Assembly: GCA_964538065.1 (NCBI GenBank)
Contig: CAZIDG010000121.1
Coordinates: forward strand, 1-10,401
DNA from: G963664225 sp964538065
GTDB taxonomy: Bacteria > Verrucomicrobiota > Verrucomicrobiia > Limisphaerales > UBA1319
Direction: 5' to 3'
DNA length: 10,401 bases
The notes under the pieces are model-generated. The model searched no databases, was not told the origin of the DNA, and saw nothing but the letters and a program-made list of their open reading frames with translations. Position 1 is the first letter of the stretch; each line of letters opens with the position of its first letter. Positions 6,670-10,401 of this stretch are shown in pieces. Position numbers and translations under genes: made by a program.

Positions 6670-7416
6670 CTATTCCGTCTCGTGCGGGCGGGCGGCCTTG
6701 CCGGTCATCGGGACAAAGCGCACCGCGAGGACGGCGCGTTTGATGATCTCCCTGCCCCGTTTTTCGAGCAGGTAGAGGTCCTGGTTGCCGAACTCGCCCA
6801 CGGGGATGATCATGCGGCCCCGATCCTTGAGCTGGTCGATGAGCGGCTGCGGGACCTTCTCCGGGGCGCAGGTGACCAGGATGGCGTCGAACGGGGCATG
6901 CTCGGGCCAGCCGGCATAACCGTCGCCGGCCTTGACGTGAACATTCGTGTATTGGAGCCGCGCGAGGGTTTCCTGGGCGCGCCTGGCCAGCGGCTCGATG
7001 ATTTCAATCGTATAGACCTCCGACACCAGCCGCGAGAGCACCGCCGCCTGGTATCCGGAGCCGGTGCCGATCTCGAGCACCTTGTCCCCGGGCATCGGGT
7101 CCACCTGCTCGGTCATGAAGGCCACGATGTAGGGCTGGGAGATGGTCTGGTCATAGCCGATGGGCAGGGGATGGTCGTGGTAGGCTTCGCCCCTGTCGCC
7201 CTTGAGCACGAATTCATGCCGGGGGACTTCGCGCATCACCGAGAGCACACGGCGGTTGGTGATGCCGCGGTCGGGGGCGGCGAGTTGCTCATCCACCATC
7301 CTCTGGCGCGCGGCGGCGGGGTCGCCGCCGGTGTCGGCTTCCAGGTCCCGTCCCAGGAACCCGATGAGCGAGGTCATCAGGATGGCCGCCATACAATGCC
7401 ACAAGCTCAGTTTCAC
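6670..7416 (-). CDS. pcm: Protein-L-isoaspartate O-methyltransferase, exported or membrane-anchored
   Basis: This 248-aa SAM-dependent enzyme repairs isoaspartyl residues in damaged proteins by methylating them. The PCMT signature is complete: RHEFVL, GYDQTISQPYIVAFMTEQV (about 87-105), the SAM-binding motif KVLEIGTGSGYQAAVLSRL (about 112-130), VYTIEI, the post-I region HVKAGDGYAGWPEHAPFDAI (about 160-179), and the C-terminal RMIIPVG. Before the catalytic domain is a hydrophobic segment at about 9-22 (MAAILMTSLIGFLG) with Lys2 ahead of it, so the protein is probably secreted or anchored in the membrane, unlike cytoplasmic Pcm of about 210 aa. The start is GTG 7416-7414, with AGGAGG four bases upstream. 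An open frame to an ATG at 7518 has no such support and would run through the promoter. The gene is 109 bases downstream of the helicase gene and appears to have its own promoter. Confidence 0.9.
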   Translation of the reverse strand: MKLSLWHCMAAILMTSLIGFLGRDLEADTGGDPAAARQRMVDEQLAAPDRGITNRRVLSVMREVPRHEFVLKGDRGEAYHDHPLPIGYDQTISQPYIVAFMTEQVDPMPGDKVLEIGTGSGYQAAVLSRLVSEVYTIEIIEPLARRAQETLARLQYTNVHVKAGDGYAGWPEHAPFDAILVTCAPEKVPQPLIDQLKDRGRMIIPVGEFGNQDLYLLEKRGREIIKRAVLAVRFVPMTGKAARPHETE

Positions 7417-7461
7417 AGCGCCTCCTGCCCGGCGGTCCGGGTCATGCAAAGGTCCACCGCG

Positions 7462-7483
7462 GGCTGGCGGTCGCGCGCCAGCC
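7462..7483 (-). other. Hairpin at the predicted 5' end of the pcm transcript
   Basis: GGCTGGCG and CGCCAGCC form a perfect 8-base-pair stem with a 6-base loop. On the minus strand it is not followed by T residues, so it is not an intrinsic terminator. If the promoter at 7490-7518 is right, the hairpin begins at about the first nucleotide of the mRNA, where a stem can protect a transcript from 5'-end-dependent decay. Confidence 0.4.
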
Positions 7484-7489
7484 TTCAAC

Positions 7490-7518
7490 AATATAAGACC
7501 GCCCTCCCCCCGGGGCAA
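7490..7518 (-). promoter_or_regulatory. Probable promoter for the isoaspartate methyltransferase gene
   Basis: On the minus strand TTGCCC (7518-7513) and TATATT (7495-7490, 5 of 6 to consensus) are 17 bases apart. The predicted start is near 7483, leaving a leader of about 66 nt. It lies in the gap after the helicase stop codon at 7526. The -35 element is weak (4 of 6). Confidence 0.4.
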
Positions 7519-7525
7519 GGCGGGG

Positions 7526-8761
<1,236 letters not shown>

Positions 8762-8813
8762 ACTTAACTTACACTACCACATCCCCTTCCCTTTTAATAG
8801 CAAATGATGCCCT

Positions 8814-8823
8814 GGGGTACCCC
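8814..8823. other. 10-base palindrome in the helicase leader
   Basis: GGGGTACCCC is a perfect palindrome about 53 bases upstream of the helicase ATG. On the minus strand it directly follows CCCCATTT, so its GGGG can pair with either the CCCC before it or the CCCC after it. No clear promoter or T-run goes with it. Its function is unknown, and it may be chance in GC-rich sequence. Confidence 0.25.
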
Positions 8824-8835
8824 AAATGGGGGGCG

Positions 8836-8866
8836 CCTCCGATTGGATTTCACTAAATCCCGGAGG
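8836..8866. other. Bulged hairpin between tRNA-Thr and the helicase gene
   Basis: CCTCCG (8836-8841) pairs with CGGAGG (8861-8866), and GGATTT (8845-8850) pairs with AAATCC (8855-8860), around a 4-base loop. The only interruption is a 3-base bulge, ATT. The 12 base pairs should fold stably in either strand's RNA. It lies 16-46 bases downstream of the tRNA 3' end. On the minus strand C-rich sequence follows instead of T residues, so it does not look like an ordinary terminator. It could be a processing signal, an attenuator, or the leader of the helicase gene if transcription reads through. Confidence 0.45.
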
Positions 8867-8881
8867 GGGGGATAATAAAAA

Positions 8882-8957
8882 TGGAGCCAGCAGTCAGGAT
8901 TGAACTGACGACCGTCCGATTACAAATCGGGTGCTCTACCGCTGAGCTATGCTGGCT
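8882..8957 (-). tRNA. tRNA-Thr (anticodon UGU)
   Basis: The minus strand folds as a complete 76-nt cloverleaf with the CCA end encoded. The acceptor stem is AGCCAGC with GCTGGCT. The D arm is GCTC-AGCGGTA-GAGC. The anticodon stem and loop is CCCGA-TTTGTAA-TCGGA, with TGT at positions 34-36 flanked by T33 and A37. The T arm is GTCAG-TTCAATC-CTGAC. The outermost anticodon-stem pair is a C-A mismatch. UGU reads ACA and other threonine codons. A weak promoter-like pair (TTGCCG at 8998-8993, 18-base gap, TAGTAA at 8974-8969) lies upstream. A T-rich stretch directly follows the CCA. Confidence 0.97.
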
Positions 8958-9010
8958 CACTGCTCCTATTACTATCCCAGAACCCCCACCTTCGGCAAGT
9001 CCTTTGACAC

Positions 9011-9036
9011 AAAAGCGGGTGAAAAGAAAATCACCC
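9011..9036 (-). terminator. Possible terminator of the PLP decarboxylase-like gene
   Basis: On the minus strand GGGTGA (9036-9031) pairs with TCACCC (9022-9017) around an 8-base loop, followed by GCTTTTGTG. It lies about 60 bases after the stop codon at 9098 and before the tRNA gene. The stem is short and the T-run has only four T, so termination would be weak. Confidence 0.4.
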
Positions 9037-9097
9037 CTCCGGCGCCGTGGATTCAGGACCATGCACGGACGGGTGGCTGCGTGAGGCAACGCCGGGA

Positions 9098-10195
9098 TCA
9101 ACTGTTAAGGACCACCGCGGCAGGACGTTCCCGCTCGTTAAAGGGCGGGATCAACGACCGCGTGTAGGCTCCCTGGCCGAGCGATACCAGCACGTCCCCA
9201 AGCCTGAGAGCGGGCAGGCGGACCTTGATGCCGATGGAATCCACGGCGGTATTGGCGGACCCAAAGATGTCGCAGGTCATGGCGCGGGGCGCCTCCAGGA
9301 GAGCGCCGTTCCTCAGGACTGTAAACGGGGCCAGCGAGGGACGACACGGGACGGGCGTGCTCGTGTCGAGCACGACCACGCGATGATCGTTGCCCAGGGG
9401 ATGGGCTTTTAACTCCACCACACGCGCCGCCCAGTATCCGCAAGGCCCCACGACCCAGCGGCCAGGTTCGCCGTAAAGCGCTCCATGGAAACCGGCAGCG
9501 CCCAAACGCTCCCGAAGCGTCCCCAGCGCATGCCGAAGATCGTCCACCGATGCCGGGATGCCATGGCGCATCGGCCAGCTCCCGCCGATGTTTACATACT
9601 GGCAGGTTTGGAGAACCCCGGTGCCAACCGCAGACAGATTTTCAAACAGGCGCGTGGCGAATTCATCCGGCGATAGGTTGGTGTGCTGATCATGCAAGTG
9701 CAGCCCTTCCAAGCGCACGCCGGCCTCCGCCAGGCGGCGTGCCGCGTCTGCGATGTCCGGCGCGGGAATGCCGAATTTCGAGCCATAGAGCACCTTGGGA
9801 TTTTGGGCGGTGATGCGCAGACCGCAGACGGTTCCCCCGCATGCCCCCCAGCGCAGGGCCTGCTCAAGTGAATCCGCATCCAGATGCGCCCCCGCCTCGC
9901 GCAGCCTGCGCAGCAATGCAGCCTCGGCACAGGCGGAAGTGAACTTCCAGCGCCCGCCGGGGCATCCGGCCGCGGAGGCGATTTCCACATCGCCCTCCGA
10001 GCACAGGTCCAGGCCGCATCCCGTGGCAAGCGCCGCGCGGACCACCCCAGGCTCCGGGCAGGCCTTGATGGGATAAAAATAATGGTCCAGCAATGAAGAC
10101 GCCTGCGCCACCCGCTGTTGGATGGCCGCGCCGTCATAAACAAAGCACGGCAGTTGAGACCGCGCCAACGCCTGGATGACGTCGCCCGGGATCAC
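9098..10195 (-). CDS. Fold-type III PLP-dependent decarboxylase homologue (Orn/DAP/Arg decarboxylase 2 family), atypical active site
   Basis: This 365-aa protein belongs to the alanine-racemase-fold decarboxylase family (ornithine, diaminopimelate and carboxynorspermidine decarboxylases). The PLP lysine is Lys44 in YPIKACPEPGVVRA. The beta-barrel continues with GLHLHDQHTN (about 164-173), the glycine loop VNIGGSW (about 201-207) and YGEPGRWVV (about 241-249). The C-terminal domain has GAYT (about 342-345). Two key positions differ. The family motif GPTCDSxD appears as GSANTAVD (about 312-319), placing Asn315 where the catalytic Cys belongs while keeping the Asp. The HxGSQ-type motif reads HDQHT, so the usual phosphate-binding Ser appears replaced. 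The substrate is therefore uncertain and decarboxylation itself is not assured. I chose GTG 10195-10193 because GGAGGAGGT lies just upstream. An in-frame ATG at 10264 would add 23 unlikely residues. Confidence 0.85.
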   Translation of the reverse strand: MIPGDVIQALARSQLPCFVYDGAAIQQRVAQASSLLDHYFYPIKACPEPGVVRAALATGCGLDLCSEGDVEIASAAGCPGGRWKFTSACAEAALLRRLREAGAHLDADSLEQALRWGACGGTVCGLRITAQNPKVLYGSKFGIPAPDIADAARRLAEAGVRLEGLHLHDQHTNLSPDEFATRLFENLSAVGTGVLQTCQYVNIGGSWPMRHGIPASVDDLRHALGTLRERLGAAGFHGALYGEPGRWVVGPCGYWAARVVELKAHPLGNDHRVVVLDTSTPVPCRPSLAPFTVLRNGALLEAPRAMTCDIFGSANTAVDSIGIKVRLPALRLGDVLVSLGQGAYTRSLIPPFNERERPAAVVLNS

Positions 10196-10320
10196 GCGAC
10201 CTCCTCCCGGTGGATGGCCCCCGGTTGCCACAACGCGCCAAGGGATCCTCCGCCCGGGCCGCATGGCAGGTTCAATCTCCGGTCTCGATGCAGGGAAAAC
10301 ATGGCTGTTCTCGCGCCCTG

Positions 10321-10401
10321 CTACTTCGGCTCGGTCCAGCGGGTCCCGGCGATGTGCGTGGGGCCGCCGTTGGCCTCACGGAAATAGTAGCTCGTGAAAA
10401 T
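10321..10401 (-). CDS. Unrecognised protein, C-terminal 26 residues only
   Basis: The minus strand is open from the window edge to a TAG at 10323-10321. It ends IFTSYYFREANGG-PTHIAGTRWTEPK, with no other stop codon in frame. Two facts suggest a real gene end: the composition is sensible (aromatic and charged, ending TEPK), and a same-strand gene with a good ribosome site follows 125 bases later. I do not recognise the family. The gap 10196-10320 shows no convincing promoter or terminator, so the two genes could share a transcript. Confidence 0.45.
   Translation of the reverse strand: MFTSYYFREANGGPTHIAGTRWTEPK

Noticed and set aside
8882..8957. tRNA as an integration (att) site for a mobile element
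   Set aside because: No integrase, no direct repeat of the tRNA 3' end and no foreign-looking genes were seen in the window.

Overview
This is a GC-rich chromosomal window with ten protein genes (two cut by the window edges) and one tRNA gene. Every gene except the kinase-like one lies on the minus strand. Several traits fit a PVC-group bacterium, most likely Verrucomicrobiota: a twin-arginine-exported Gfo/Idh/MocA oxidoreductase, a cytidylate-kinase-like protein of the type common in anaerobes and PVC bacteria, a very long ABC-2 permease ending in a HEAT-like domain, and a short structured intergenic element. This is inference from gene style, since there is no rRNA or other phylogenetic marker here. 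No phage, transposase, CRISPR or toxin-antitoxin genes were seen.

Layout, left to right. (1) 1-383, minus: an OsmC-family peroxidase-like protein, cut at its C-terminus. (2) 384-570: intergenic, with a good sigma-70-type promoter reading right. (3) 571-1290, plus: the kinase-like protein. (4) 1307-4943, minus: a three-gene operon transcribed leftward, consisting of a YtrA-type GntR repressor, an ABC ATPase and a 765-aa permease. It has a strong promoter (TTGACA-17-CATAGT with an AT-rich upstream tract), and a perfect inverted repeat overlaps the -10. This looks like a self-regulated transporter operon. (5) 4992-5205: no gene, but two strong hairpins side by side that resemble a dispersed palindromic element. 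(6) 5206-6564, minus: the exported Gfo/Idh/MocA dehydrogenase. (7) 6670-7416, minus: a protein-L-isoaspartate methyltransferase with an N-terminal export or anchor segment. Its predicted transcript begins with a hairpin. (8) 7526-8761, minus: an RhlE-like DEAD-box RNA helicase. (9) 8762-8881: a structured leader or spacer. (10) 8882-8957, minus: tRNA-Thr(UGU) with encoded CCA. (11) 9098-10195, minus: a fold-type III PLP decarboxylase homologue with Asn where the catalytic Cys is expected. (12) 10321-10401, minus: the last 26 codons of an unrecognised gene.

The GntR-ABC-permease set is the only clear functional unit. The other genes look like individual housekeeping or metabolic genes that share a strand. 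I do not see a convincing new multi-gene system. The points most worth a second look are the permease/HEAT fusion, the Cys-to-Asn change in the PLP enzyme, the paired hairpins at 5063-5128, and the operator/promoter at 4949-5015.
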